From Kocuria carniphila (GTDB taxonomy: Bacteria > Actinomycetota > Actinomycetes > Actinomycetales > Micrococcaceae), in the NCBI RefSeq assembly GCF_004136555.1, contig NZ_NOIT01000003.1:124001-188000 (forward strand): a stretch of 64,000 nucleotides of DNA, in the 5' to 3' direction. Positions 33,222-41,361 of the stretch are shown here, in pieces. Position numbers and translations under genes: made by a program. The notes under the pieces are model-generated. The model worked only from the letters and a program-made list of their open reading frames with translations, did no database searches and was not told where the DNA came from. Position 1 is the stretch's first letter, and every line of letters starts with the position of its first letter.

Positions 33222-34882
33222 GGGACGACCTCCTCGGCGGGTGAGGGGCTCAGGCCCAGGGCGGCGTCCACGATCTCGAGGGCCGTGAGGCGTGAGGCGT
33301 GGGCCTGGAGGGAGTGGTCCAGGGCGGGCACGTGGGCCACCCTGATCCGGCGGCCCTGGCGCTGCAACCGGGCCAGACCCTCCTCCCCGCGTTCCTGCTG
33401 GAAGAGCAGACCGTCCTCCGGCCCGAAGTAGAACGTGACCTCGGCGCCCCGGGACGCGTACTCCATGACCACCTCGGGAACGTTGGGGATGTTGCGCCGG
33501 CCCAGCGCGAGCCACGCGATGTACGGCATGCGGCGGCGCACCCGGTCCTTGGCGCGCGTGCGCCAGCTCGTGGTGACCTCCACGTCGCTCATGGTGCGCA
33601 GCTGTTCCAGCACGGCGTCCACGTCCCAGTTGCGATAGAGCTTGTCGTAGTAGCTCTCCGCCGCGCGCCACGCCACGTTGTTGAGCACCACGCGGGTGGT
33701 CATGGCGCTCGTGGGCGGGGCCATGGCGACCAGCCAGCCGCCCACGCACAGCCCCACCCCGGTGACTTTCTCCCCGGTGCGCTCGGCCAGCCACGCGGCA
33801 CCCAGGTCCAGGTCCGCCACGCCCTGCCCCGTGTAAGGGTTGATGTCCTTGACCTCGTCCAGGCCAGCGGCGTCACCGCAGTGGTGACGCTCGATGCGCA
33901 GCGCGGGGACACCGCGCGCGGCGAGTCGGCGTGCCTGCACGGTCCACAGTCCCGTGGGCCCGTCCTTGGGGTCCGCGGACGGCGGTGCGAGCACCACCGC
34001 GCCGGCCCCGGTGCCGTCGCGGCCCACGGGGTGGGTGTAGGAGGCCGGCAAGTGGTCCGGGCCCAGCTCCAGCAGGTCCTCCTGGACCTCCGCGCCGAAC
34101 TCCGCCACATGGAAGCACGCGGTCGTCGTGGGACGCCAGCCGCTCACGTCCACCCAGTCCTCCCTGTGGGACGTGGTGGGGACGGAATCGTCCAGTCGAC
34201 CCACGAGGGCGGCGATCGCCTCCGGACTCGCCTTCGCGTAGATCGCGGCCACGCCGTATAACTTCTTGGCGATGCGCCGGTCCTCCTCGCGCACCGTGAT
34301 CAGACCCGGGGTCTTGATCTTGCGGGGATCCGGTAGGGCGCGGATGGCCGCGGCTTCGGCGTCGGTGAAGTGTGCGCCGCCGATCTCCACGCCGTCGGGG
34401 ACCTCAGGCGGCAGGATCAACCCGCTCGTGCGCCGCAGGCCCGTGTACTGGCGCATGTAGACGGCGCCCGAGACCGGTTCCCACAGCACGCGCCGATCGA
34501 ACGGCAGGGGTGAGGTCGCGAGCACACCCGCACCGATGCGCAGCCCGATCCCGTGCACGGGCAGATCAGGTCCTACGAGCTCCCGCGCGGCACTGTGGGC
34601 CACCGCGAGGTCCTCGTGCCACACCTCGAGCGGGTTGCTCAGGACCGGACGCGCACCGGATTCGGAGGTCCCGCTCCACGCCAGGCGGATCACGAGCCAC
34701 CCGGATTCCGCGGCGCGCGCGGCCACGAGGCGCATGCTGCGGTGACTCACGACCTCCTCGCGCGCCAAGGCCGGCGCCACGATCACGGCGCCGCGCACAC
34801 GATCGTCCGCGGGGCCGTGGACCCACGCGTGGATGGTGTGGTCGTGGTCCGTCAAGAAAGTTGCCTGCCCGGCAATACGCAT
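33209..34882 (-). CDS. Tandem alpha/beta hydrolase with Arg and Cys elbows, first gene of the carrier-protein operon
   Basis: This 557-residue protein has two alpha/beta-hydrolase halves, paralogous to the 583-residue protein at 23360-25111. In the first half the elbow reads GIGLRIGAG, with R115 where Ser should be, so it is probably non-catalytic. In the second half, GVGLCVGGW has C379 as potential nucleophile, and VPALDHSLQ near the C-terminus has the His. The ATG at 34882 follows GGGGGAGA. The esterase, transferase, carrier, dehydrogenase, ligase, DUF1839 and GH2 genes follow on the same strand, mostly by overlapping codons. A Cys thioesterase or acyltransferase acting on the carrier-bound amino acid is a reasonable guess. 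Confidence 0.75.
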   Translation of the reverse strand: MRIAGQATFLTDHDHTIHAWVHGPADDRVRGAVIVAPALAREEVVSHRSMRLVAARAAESGWLVIRLAWSGTSESGARPVLSNPLEVWHEDLAVAHSAARELVGPDLPVHGIGLRIGAGVLATSPLPFDRRVLWEPVSGAVYMRQYTGLRRTSGLILPPEVPDGVEIGGAHFTDAEAAAIRALPDPRKIKTPGLITVREEDRRIAKKLYGVAAIYAKASPEAIAALVGRLDDSVPTTSHREDWVDVSGWRPTTTACFHVAEFGAEVQEDLLELGPDHLPASYTHPVGRDGTGAGAVVLAPPSADPKDGPTGLWTVQARRLAARGVPALRIERHHCGDAAGLDEVKDINPYTGQGVADLDLGAAWLAERTGEKVTGVGLCVGGWLVAMAPPTSAMTTRVVLNNVAWRAAESYYDKLYRNWDVDAVLEQLRTMSDVEVTTSWRTRAKDRVRRRMPYIAWLALGRRNIPNVPEVVMEYASRGAEVTFYFGPEDGLLFQQERGEEGLARLQRQGRRIRVAHVPALDHSLQAHASRLTALEIVDAALGLSPSPAEEVVPCAV

Positions 34883-35405
34883 GAAATCTCCCCCAGTTCT
34901 GCTCCGGTGCGCCTCAGCCGCGCCCCTTCGCACGTCCCCCGTGGCGATGGGTGCCCTCTCTAAGACCGGGCCCCACCCCGAAGTGCGGATCGATGCCCCG
35001 AACTCCGCGTCGCTTCGGCGTTCCCCCGCGGGAGTCGTGCATGTTTGCACTCATAAAGCATAGCCAGGGAGACACCGGTCGTGACCGAGATTACCGTCCC
35101 CTAATGTGTGGTTTTACATCAAGATCACTGTTTTTCGCGCTCCCACCTGAGGCGATACCGACGTGTACCTATATGAGCCCACACAGAATTGTCACCACTG
35201 TGGTGTTAGGTACTTGTGCACACGATTATGATGGCAAACGTCGGGACACGCGGGATTCGTGTTTCGGCGACATTCACCGCTCCCGGTGGGACAGCCATGA
35301 GGCATCGCTGCACCACGTGGCGCGGAGGCGGACTGGGGAAGTCCGCCCATTCGGGAAAAGCGGCAGCGGCTGAGCTGCTCCGCTTTTCATGGGGGAGGAG
35401 ATAGC
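34883..35405. other. Divergent 523-bp control region between the carrier-protein operon and the polysaccharide operon
   Basis: No gene is seen. The left part is AT-richer than its surroundings (35060-35260). CACCAC-T-GTGGTG (35193-35205) is a perfect 6+1+6 palindrome nested between GTACCT (35165-35170) and AGGTAC (35208-35213), a plausible shared operator. The right end carries two consecutive hairpins listed separately. Promoters in both directions are expected here, but no convincing -35/-10 pair could be assigned. Confidence 0.6.
35327..35388 (+). promoter_or_regulatory. Two-hairpin leader before the first glycosyltransferase
   Basis: Hairpin 1 pairs GGCGGACT (35327-35334) with AGTCCGCC (35340-35347). 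Hairpin 2 pairs GAAAAGCGG-CAGC (35355-35367) with GCTG-CTCCGCTTTTC (35374-35388), with a small bulge. The second ends 12 bases before the ribosome site GGGGGAGGAG of the GTG start at 35406. Attenuation or translational control of the polysaccharide operon is possible. Confidence 0.45.
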
Positions 35406-36665
35406 GTGGCAGCACGCGTCCTGATCATCGGACTCAACTATTCACCGGAACACACGGGCATCGCGCCGTACACCGCCGGCATGGCTCGCGCGCTGCGCGA
35501 GGAGGGATGGGACGCCCGGGTCATCACGGGTCTCCCGCACTACCCGCAGTGGCGCATCCACGAAGGGTATTCGCACCGCCGCGCCGCGCACGAGGAGATC
35601 GACGGCGTGCCCGTCCTGCGCGTGCCGCACCCCGTTCCCCACGACGCCGGACAGCTGCGCCGGCTGGGGATGGAGATCGTCTTCGGTCTGCGTGCCGCGA
35701 CCGCCGCGTGGGGCGATCCCGACGCCGTCGTGGTCGTGAGCCCCGCCCTGTTCTCGTCGGCGATCGTGCGGGTGCGCGCCGCGCTGAGCCGCACGCCGGT
35801 GATCGCGTGGGTGCAGGACATCTACACCGCCGGGCTCACCGAGACTGGCGCGGCGAGCGGACCCGTGGCGCGCGTCATGCGCGGTATCGAGAGCACCTTC
35901 CTGCGCTCGTGCCAGGGGGTGGTCGTGATCCACGACCGCTTCTCGGACTACCTGCGCCGCGAGATGGCCGTGCCCGCGCGCCGGATCAGCACCGTGCGCA
36001 ACTGGACCCACATCTCCCAGACCCCCTCGGTGGACACCGACGAACTACGGCGTCGTTTCGGGTGGGGCGCGGGCGACGTCGTCGTCCTGCACACGGGCAA
36101 CATGGGTGCCAAACAGGACCTCGCGAACGTCGCCGCGGCCGCGGACGTTGCCGAGCGCACGGGAGCGCCGCTGCGGTTTGTGCTCGTGGGCGGCGGGCAC
36201 CAGCGCCCGCAGCTCGAGGAGCTGGCCCGACGCACGCCGCGCTTCGAGGTCCTGCCCGGGGTCGACGACGAGACCTACGCCGGACTGCTGCGCGCCGCGG
36301 ACGTCCTGCTGGTCAACGAACGACCGGGGCTCAAGGAGATGTGCGTCCCGAGCAAGCTCACGAGCTACTTCACCGCTGGCCGTCCCGTGCTCGCGGCCGT
36401 CGAGGCCGAGAGCCCGTCCGCCGCCGAGCTCGACGCCGCGGACGCGGGCATCCGTGTGGCGCCCGGGGATCCCGAGGCACTCGTGGCGGGCGCCCTGCAA
36501 CTGCACGAGGAGTGGATCGCGACCGGCGGCGCCACGCACCGCGGCGGACGCCGCTACGTGCGCGACGTGCTCAGCGCCGGCGCCGCGGTCCGCGCCTTCA
36601 GCACCGCGCTGCGCGCACTGCTACCCACCGAGACCACCGCACCTGCGGCGGCACTGCATTCCTGA
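35406..36665 (+). CDS. Glycosyltransferase family 4 (WcaI-like)
   Basis: This 419-residue GT-B glycosyltransferase has the WcaI-type start ARVLIIGLNYSPEHTGIAPYT, PHYPQWRIHEGY, WVQDIYTAGLTETG, the acceptor-to-donor linker VLHTGNMGAKQDL, and the donor-binding VNERPGLKEMCVPSKLTSYF. WcaI-like enzymes add a sugar (fucose in colanic acid) to a growing polysaccharide repeat unit at the cytoplasmic membrane face. It is followed by gmd and fcl, which make GDP-L-fucose, so a fucosyltransferase role fits. The GTG start has a strong GGGGGAGGAG site. Confidence 0.88.
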   Translation: MAARVLIIGLNYSPEHTGIAPYTAGMARALREEGWDARVITGLPHYPQWRIHEGYSHRRAAHEEIDGVPVLRVPHPVPHDAGQLRRLGMEIVFGLRAATAAWGDPDAVVVVSPALFSSAIVRVRAALSRTPVIAWVQDIYTAGLTETGAASGPVARVMRGIESTFLRSCQGVVVIHDRFSDYLRREMAVPARRISTVRNWTHISQTPSVDTDELRRRFGWGAGDVVVLHTGNMGAKQDLANVAAAADVAERTGAPLRFVLVGGGHQRPQLEELARRTPRFEVLPGVDDETYAGLLRAADVLLVNERPGLKEMCVPSKLTSYFTAGRPVLAAVEAESPSAAELDAADAGIRVAPGDPEALVAGALQLHEEWIATGGATHRGGRRYVRDVLSAGAAVRAFSTALRALLPTETTAPAAALHS

Positions 36666-36716
36666 TCGGCCGGGACACCCGTCCCGACGTACCACGTCAC
36701 ACAGGGGAGACCACTC

Positions 36717-37757
36717 ATGACCAAGAAAGCACTCATCACCGGCATCACCGGGCAGGACGGTTCCTACCTCGCGGAGCTGTTGCTCGCCAAGGGCTACGAG
36801 GTCCACGGCCTGATCCGCCGCGCGTCCACGTTCAACACGTCCCGCATCGACCACCTGTACCAGGACCCGCACGACCCGCAGGCGCGGCTGTTCCTGCACT
36901 ACGGCGATCTTTCCGACGCCGCCCGTCTGGTCACGCTGCTGGGCGAGATAGACCCGGACGAGGTCTACAACCTCGCGGCCCAGTCGCACGTGCGCGTGTC
37001 CTTCGACGAGCCCGAGCACACGGGTGACACCACGGGCCTCGGCACCGTGCGTCTGCTCGAGGCCGTGCGCCGCGCCGGGGTGAAGTGCCGCTTCTACCAG
37101 GCCTCCACGTCCGAGCTGTTCGGGGCCACTCCCCCGCCGCAGAACGAGGACACCCCGTTCTACCCGCGCTCCCCGTACGGCGCGGCCAAGATCTACTCCT
37201 ACTGGATCACCAAGAACTACCGCGAGGCGTACGACATGTTCGCCGTGAACGGGATCCTCTTCAACCACGAGTCCCCGCGCCGCGGCGAGACGTTCGTGAC
37301 CCGCAAGATCACGCGTGCCGTGGCCGCGATCGCGGCGGGCAAGCAGGACCTGCTCTACATGGGCAACCTGGACGCCGTGCGCGACTGGGGCTACGCGGCG
37401 GAGTACGTGGAGGGCATGTGGCGCATGCTCCAGGTGGACGAACCGGAGGACTTCGTGCTGGCCACGGGCCGCCCGTCCACGGTGCGCGAGTTCCTGGAGA
37501 CCGCGTTCGAGCACGCCGGGCTGGACTGGGAGAAGCACGTCCGCTTCGACGACCGTTACCTGCGCCCCACCGAGGTGGACGCGCTCATCGGTGACCCGTC
37601 CAAGGCCGAGCAGAAGCTCGGGTGGAAGGCCACGGTGCACGCCCCGGAGCTCGCGCGGATCATGGTGGACGCGGACCGCGCTGCCCTGGAGTGCGCCGGT
37701 TCCCCGTGGATCGACACCGTGTCCGAGCGCATCTGGACGCCGGAGCACGCGGCGTGA
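36717..37757 (+). CDS. gmd: GDP-mannose 4,6-dehydratase
   Basis: This 346-residue short-chain dehydrogenase/reductase converts GDP-D-mannose to GDP-4-keto-6-deoxymannose, the first step to GDP-L-fucose. Features are the NADP-binding [12 protein letters not shown] at residues 7-18, [25 protein letters not shown], the Ser-Glu pair in ASTSELFG, the catalytic YxxxK in [11 protein letters not shown], and [18 protein letters not shown]. Length is normal. The stop overlaps the GTG of the next gene (GTGA). Confidence 0.96.
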   Translation: MTKKALITGITGQDGSYLAELLLAKGYEVHGLIRRASTFNTSRIDHLYQDPHDPQARLFLHYGDLSDAARLVTLLGEIDPDEVYNLAAQSHVRVSFDEPEHTGDTTGLGTVRLLEAVRRAGVKCRFYQASTSELFGATPPPQNEDTPFYPRSPYGAAKIYSYWITKNYREAYDMFAVNGILFNHESPRRGETFVTRKITRAVAAIAAGKQDLLYMGNLDAVRDWGYAAEYVEGMWRMLQVDEPEDFVLATGRPSTVREFLETAFEHAGLDWEKHVRFDDRYLRPTEVDALIGDPSKAEQKLGWKATVHAPELARIMVDADRAALECAGSPWIDTVSERIWTPEHAA

Positions 37758-38818
37758 GCGCGGACGTGGCGAACCGCCGGGACACCGCTGCCGGCCAGGA
37801 GCACTGGCCGCACACGGTGAGCGACCCGGCCGATGCCCGCACGACCGACGACGTCGCCTACACCCCCGGCGCGCTGGACCGCTCCGCGCCGTTCTACGTG
37901 GCCGGTCACCGCGGTCTCGTGGGTTCCGCCATCTGGCGTCACCTCCAGGACGAGGGTTTCGAGAACCTGATCGGTGCGAGCTCCCGTGAGCTGGACCTGC
38001 GGGACCGTGCGGCCGTGGAGGCGTTCATAGCCGAGCACAGGCCGCGCTACCTCGTGCTCGCGGCGGCCAAGGTGGGCGGGATCGGCGCGAACAATTCCCA
38101 GCCCGTGGACTTCCTGTCCGACAACCTGCGGATCCAGCTCAACATCCTGGACGCCGCACGCACCGCGGGCGTGGAACGCGTGCTGTTCCTGGGCTCCTCC
38201 TGCATCTACCCCAAACTCGCGGAACAACCGCTGCGCGAGGACTCGCTGCTCACGGGGTACCTGGAGCCCACCAACGACGCCTACGCGATCGCCAAGATCG
38301 CCGGCATCCTGCACGTGCAGTCGATGCGACGCCAGTACGGGCTGCCGTGGATCTCCGCGATGCCCACCAACCTCTACGGCCCCGGGGACAACTTCTCCCC
38401 GTCCGGCTCCCACGTGCTGCCCGCCATGATCCGCCGCTACGACGAGGCCGTGCGTGCCGGTGACACCGAGATCACCAACTGGGGTTCGGGTTCACCGCGG
38501 CGCGAGTTCCTGCACGTGTCGGACCTGGCCACGGCGTGCCTGTACCTCATGGAGCATTACGACGGGCCCCAGCAGGTCAACGTGGGCACCGGCGAGGACG
38601 TGACCATCAAGGAACTCGCCGGCCTCGTGGCCTCGGCCACCGGGTACGAGGGCACCACCTCGTGGGACACCTCCAAGCCGGACGGGACGCCCCGCAAGCT
38701 TATGGACGTCTCCCTGTTGCGCTCGCTGGGCTGGTCCGCCTCGATCGACCTGCCCACCGGGCTCGACGACGCCGTGGCCTGGTACCGCGCGAATCGCGAG
38801 CAGGCGCGGGGCGCCTGA
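37754..38818 (+). CDS. fcl: GDP-L-fucose synthase (epimerase/reductase)
   Basis: This 354-residue enzyme finishes GDP-L-fucose synthesis. NADP-binding [17 protein letters not shown] lies near residues 47-63, with [12 protein letters not shown], the catalytic [15 protein letters not shown] (YxxxK) and [11 protein letters not shown] after it. The GTG at 37754 overlaps the gmd stop. The first 45 or so residues are an extension not found in Escherichia WcaG, so an internal start is conceivable. Coupling with gmd indicates that the exopolysaccharide contains L-fucose or a derivative. Confidence 0.94.
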   Translation: MSADVANRRDTAAGQEHWPHTVSDPADARTTDDVAYTPGALDRSAPFYVAGHRGLVGSAIWRHLQDEGFENLIGASSRELDLRDRAAVEAFIAEHRPRYLVLAAAKVGGIGANNSQPVDFLSDNLRIQLNILDAARTAGVERVLFLGSSCIYPKLAEQPLREDSLLTGYLEPTNDAYAIAKIAGILHVQSMRRQYGLPWISAMPTNLYGPGDNFSPSGSHVLPAMIRRYDEAVRAGDTEITNWGSGSPRREFLHVSDLATACLYLMEHYDGPQQVNVGTGEDVTIKELAGLVASATGYEGTTSWDTSKPDGTPRKLMDVSLLRSLGWSASIDLPTGLDDAVAWYRANREQARGA

Positions 38819-38820
38819 GC

Positions 38821-38940
38821 GACGGGATGCCCCACTTGATGCGGGGACACTCCGTGTGATGAAGGGACACTCCGTGTCATGGGCGAACTCTCCGCATGAT
38901 GCCGTGACGACCCGCGCGATGCGGGTCGTCTCCGCTGCCC
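38821..38940. repeat. Degenerate 20-bp tandem repeat array
   Basis: Six consecutive 20-base units, most ending in GAT or CAT. The second and third are nearly identical and share GGGACACTCCGTGT, as in GCGGGGACACTCCGTGTGAT and GAAGGGACACTCCGTGTCAT. The others are more diverged. The array lies between fcl and a dead alcohol dehydrogenase gene, has no coding potential, and ends in a hairpin. It may mark a past recombination point. Confidence 0.6.
38906..38930 (+). terminator. Hairpin after fcl
   Basis: GACGACCCG (38906-38914) pairs perfectly with CGGGTCGTC (38922-38930) around a 7-base loop. No T-run follows, so termination is probable but not certain. Confidence 0.55.
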
Positions 38941-39024
38941 CGCGGGGATGGCCGCCGCGTGCCGACCGCAAATAGCAGGGGAGCCCGGCGTTCAGAGCCG
39001 AGCGCCCTGCTCGAGAAGGCAACC

Positions 39025-39726
39025 ATGGACATCCACGCCTACGTGGTCGATCACGTCGATGCACCGTTCCGGTGGGAAGAACTCACCGTGGACGAGTCCG
39101 TTCCCCTGGAACTCGCGGGCCCCCTCGCGTGCGGTATCACCACCGGGGCGGGAGCCGTGCTCAACACCGCGAATCCCGGCCCGGGTGAATCCGTGGTGGT
39201 CTACGGTGTGGGCGCCGTGGGGCTCGGGGCCATCATGGCTGCCCGCAATTCGGCCGCGGCCACGATCATCGCGGTGGACCTGCATGACTCCCGCCTGGAG
39301 CTCGCCCAGCGCTACGGGGCCACGCACGTGATCAATTCCGGGTAGGAGGACTCGCTGGAACGGATCCGGGAGATTACCGGAGGGGCAGCGGACTACGCCA
39401 TCGAATGCACCGGTGTGATCGCCGTGCTCGAGGAGGCCATCGAGGCGATCGGCATGCTCGGCACGTGCCTCCTGATCGGCGGCGCACCCACGGACGCCCG
39501 GTTCTCCGCGGACCACATGCGCACGCTGTTCGGCAAGCGGATCGTGGGCGCCCTGGGCGGTTCACGGACCTCCCAGGAGATGATCTCCGCGCTGCTCGCC
39601 CTGTGGAAGGTCGGGCGGTTCCCCTTCGACGAGCTCGTGCGGACCTACCCCATGGCCGAGATCGAACAGGCCATCCGGGACACTCGCTCCGGGGAGGTCA
39701 TCAAGGCGGTGCTCACGCTCGAGTGA
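39025..39726 (+). pseudogene. Zinc-type alcohol dehydrogenase remnant
   Basis: The protein begins MDIHAYVVDHVDAPFRWEE, like the N-terminus of aryl-alcohol-type dehydrogenases, then jumps to PLELAGPLACGITTGAGAVLN. The catalytic zinc-binding GroES-like part (about 120 residues) is missing. The NAD fold is present (VVYGVGAVGLGAIMAA). An in-frame TAG at 39343-39345 after HVINSG interrupts it. Reading on in the same frame gives EDSLERIREITGGAADYAIE and the normal C-terminus to 39726. An internal deletion plus a nonsense codon make it non-functional. Confidence 0.88.
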
Positions 39727-40063
39727 GCTCCGCCCGCCGCGTCGTGGGGCGCCACGCGTCCACGCCCACGACCAGGCCGAGGATCGCGATCACCAGCAGC
39801 AGCGAGGCCGTCACGTCCGTGAGCCAGTGGTACCCCAGGTAGAGCCGACTGAACGCGACCACCCCGATCAGCACCACCCCCGCCGCGGCCACCCACCATC
39901 GGGTGATCGGGGAGCGGGAGGGGCGCAGCGTCGTCGTACCCGTTGCGGCCTCAAAGGACGACGCCGCCGCGGGACCCGCCGCCGGTGACCGCGGGCTCGT
40001 CGAGGCGCCCGCGCAGGAAGGTGGACCGTCCGGTCGCCGGGGTCGAGGTGGTCGTGGCGTCAT
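39713..40063 (-). pseudogene. PAP2-family phosphatase, C-terminal remnant
   Basis: Only the last part of a membrane PAP2 phosphatase is recognisable: FSRLYLGYHWLTDV, which holds the third catalytic motif (SR...H...D), with hydrophobic segments on both sides. The first two PAP2 motifs and the earlier membrane segments are absent. The 60 residues before are Pro/Ala/Ser-rich with no homology visible. It overlaps the end of the dead alcohol dehydrogenase by 14 bases and lies after the Wzx gene on the same strand. Probably a truncated, non-functional gene. Confidence 0.7.
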
Positions 40064-40101
40064 GCTGCGCCCGCAAACCGGGAACGAGCTGTGCGTTGGC
40101 C

Positions 40102-41361
40102 CTACGCCACCAGGAGCCAGCAGCCCGCCAGCCCGATGGTCGAGAGAACCGCAGCCACCAGGAACGACCGCCACGGCGCACTGCGTCCCACCAGGACGTA
40201 TGCGACGAGGACCACGGCGAACTCACGGATGACCAGCAGCGTGGCCGCGAGGTGCAGGTCGAACGACGCGACCCATGCGATCAGCGCACCGAAGACCACG
40301 CCGATCACCGGACCCACGAACGTCTTCCAGGCCGCACCGGTGCGCACGAGCAGCACGGAGGCCGCCCAGGACAGCACTACGGGGAAGGACACCATGGCGA
40401 TGAACGGCACCATGGACATCGCGGGTTTCCAGTCGCCACCCAGCAGGGGCGTGAGGACCACGCTCGCCGTAAGGGCGATCAGCACGCACGCGAACGCGAG
40501 TATGAGCGCGCGCAGCAACAAATGGTCACTCGCGCTCCGGATCTCCTCCGGGGTCTCCTTGTCCGCGATCCCCACGCGCACCACGTTCGCGGTGGACGCG
40601 GCCAGGGCGTCCCCCGGGGCGCGGCCCACGGCGCTGCCCGCGGTGTAGGTACCGAGGACGGCGGTGCCGGCGAACACGGCCATGAACAGTCGCTCGGCCT
40701 GGCCCTGGAACCAGGACACCAGCGCGTAGCCGGACATCGTGCCCATGTCGGAGAGGATCGAACGCTCGCCCGGCGTGGAGTGCGGCAGGGGCCGGGTGTT
40801 ACGGCGCGCACGGCGCCAGCACAGCAGGGCGAACATGCCCTCCGTGACGGCCAGCTGCAGGGCCGGGCCCAGCAGCGAGTGGGTCAGCACCAGGATGGTC
40901 CCGCCCACGAGCAGACCCACGAGGGAGGCCCGCAACTGCATCCGGGCCAGGGTCCCCCACTGGTTGGTGGCCTGCAGCGTGCCCACGTACAGCAGACCCA
41001 GGGCCCCGAAACCGGGCGCGAGCGCCACGGGCAGCACCTGGAAGAACTCGCCCCAGTTCTCGAGCGTCCCGTTGTGCAGAAGGAACAGCATGAGCCCGGT
41101 AAGGATCACGAAGGCCAGGACGGGCATGATCACCCGGTAGCGGTTCATGATCTTCATGCCCCCGGGTTCGGTCAGCACGCGGATCACCGCGAACCGGGCC
41201 CCGGAGTCGATCGTGACCTGGATGGCCGTGTAGAGCAGGGTCACCACGTTGTAGATACCCACGTAGTGCGGGGACGTGAACGCGGCGAGCGTGAGGATCA
41301 CGATCGCGGAGGACATCCGCGGGATCGCGCGCTCGATGAGCGACTTGATCTGGTTCAGCAT
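40102..41361 (-). CDS. Wzx-type polysaccharide flippase
   Basis: This 419-residue integral membrane protein of the MATE/MOP polysaccharide-transport type has about 12 hydrophobic segments and few charged loops. The N-terminus is MLNQIKSLIERAIPRMSSAI, with VSWFQGQAERLFMAVFAG in the middle, a region where flippases have a conserved charged helix. It would move undecaprenyl-linked repeat units across the membrane. It overlaps the preceding glycosyltransferase by 7 bases and belongs with the Wzy- and Wzz-like genes further upstream on the same strand. Confidence 0.82.
   Translation of the reverse strand: MLNQIKSLIERAIPRMSSAIVILTLAAFTSPHYVGIYNVVTLLYTAIQVTIDSGARFAVIRVLTEPGGMKIMNRYRVIMPVLAFVILTGLMLFLLHNGTLENWGEFFQVLPVALAPGFGALGLLYVGTLQATNQWGTLARMQLRASLVGLLVGGTILVLTHSLLGPALQLAVTEGMFALLCWRRARRNTRPLPHSTPGERSILSDMGTMSGYALVSWFQGQAERLFMAVFAGTAVLGTYTAGSAVGRAPGDALAASTANVVRVGIADKETPEEIRSASDHLLLRALILAFACVLIALTASVVLTPLLGGDWKPAMSMVPFIAMVSFPVVLSWAASVLLVRTGAAWKTFVGPVIGVVFGALIAWVASFDLHLAATLLVIREFAVVLVAYVLVGRSAPWRSFLVAAVLSTIGLAGCWLLVA

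Noticed and set aside
33222-33794. N-terminal extension of the lipoprotein esterase
   Set aside because: The extension lies in the hydrolase gene in another frame. The GTG at 33221 gives a proper ribosome site, signal peptide and lipobox.
35206-35405. Cyclic-di-GMP-type riboswitch suggested by GGCAAACG near 35232
   Set aside because: Other conserved parts and the expected pairing of that class were not found; only generic hairpins are visible.
38821-38940. CRISPR array
   Set aside because: The units are only 20 bases, degenerate and directly adjacent, without unique spacers or cas genes.
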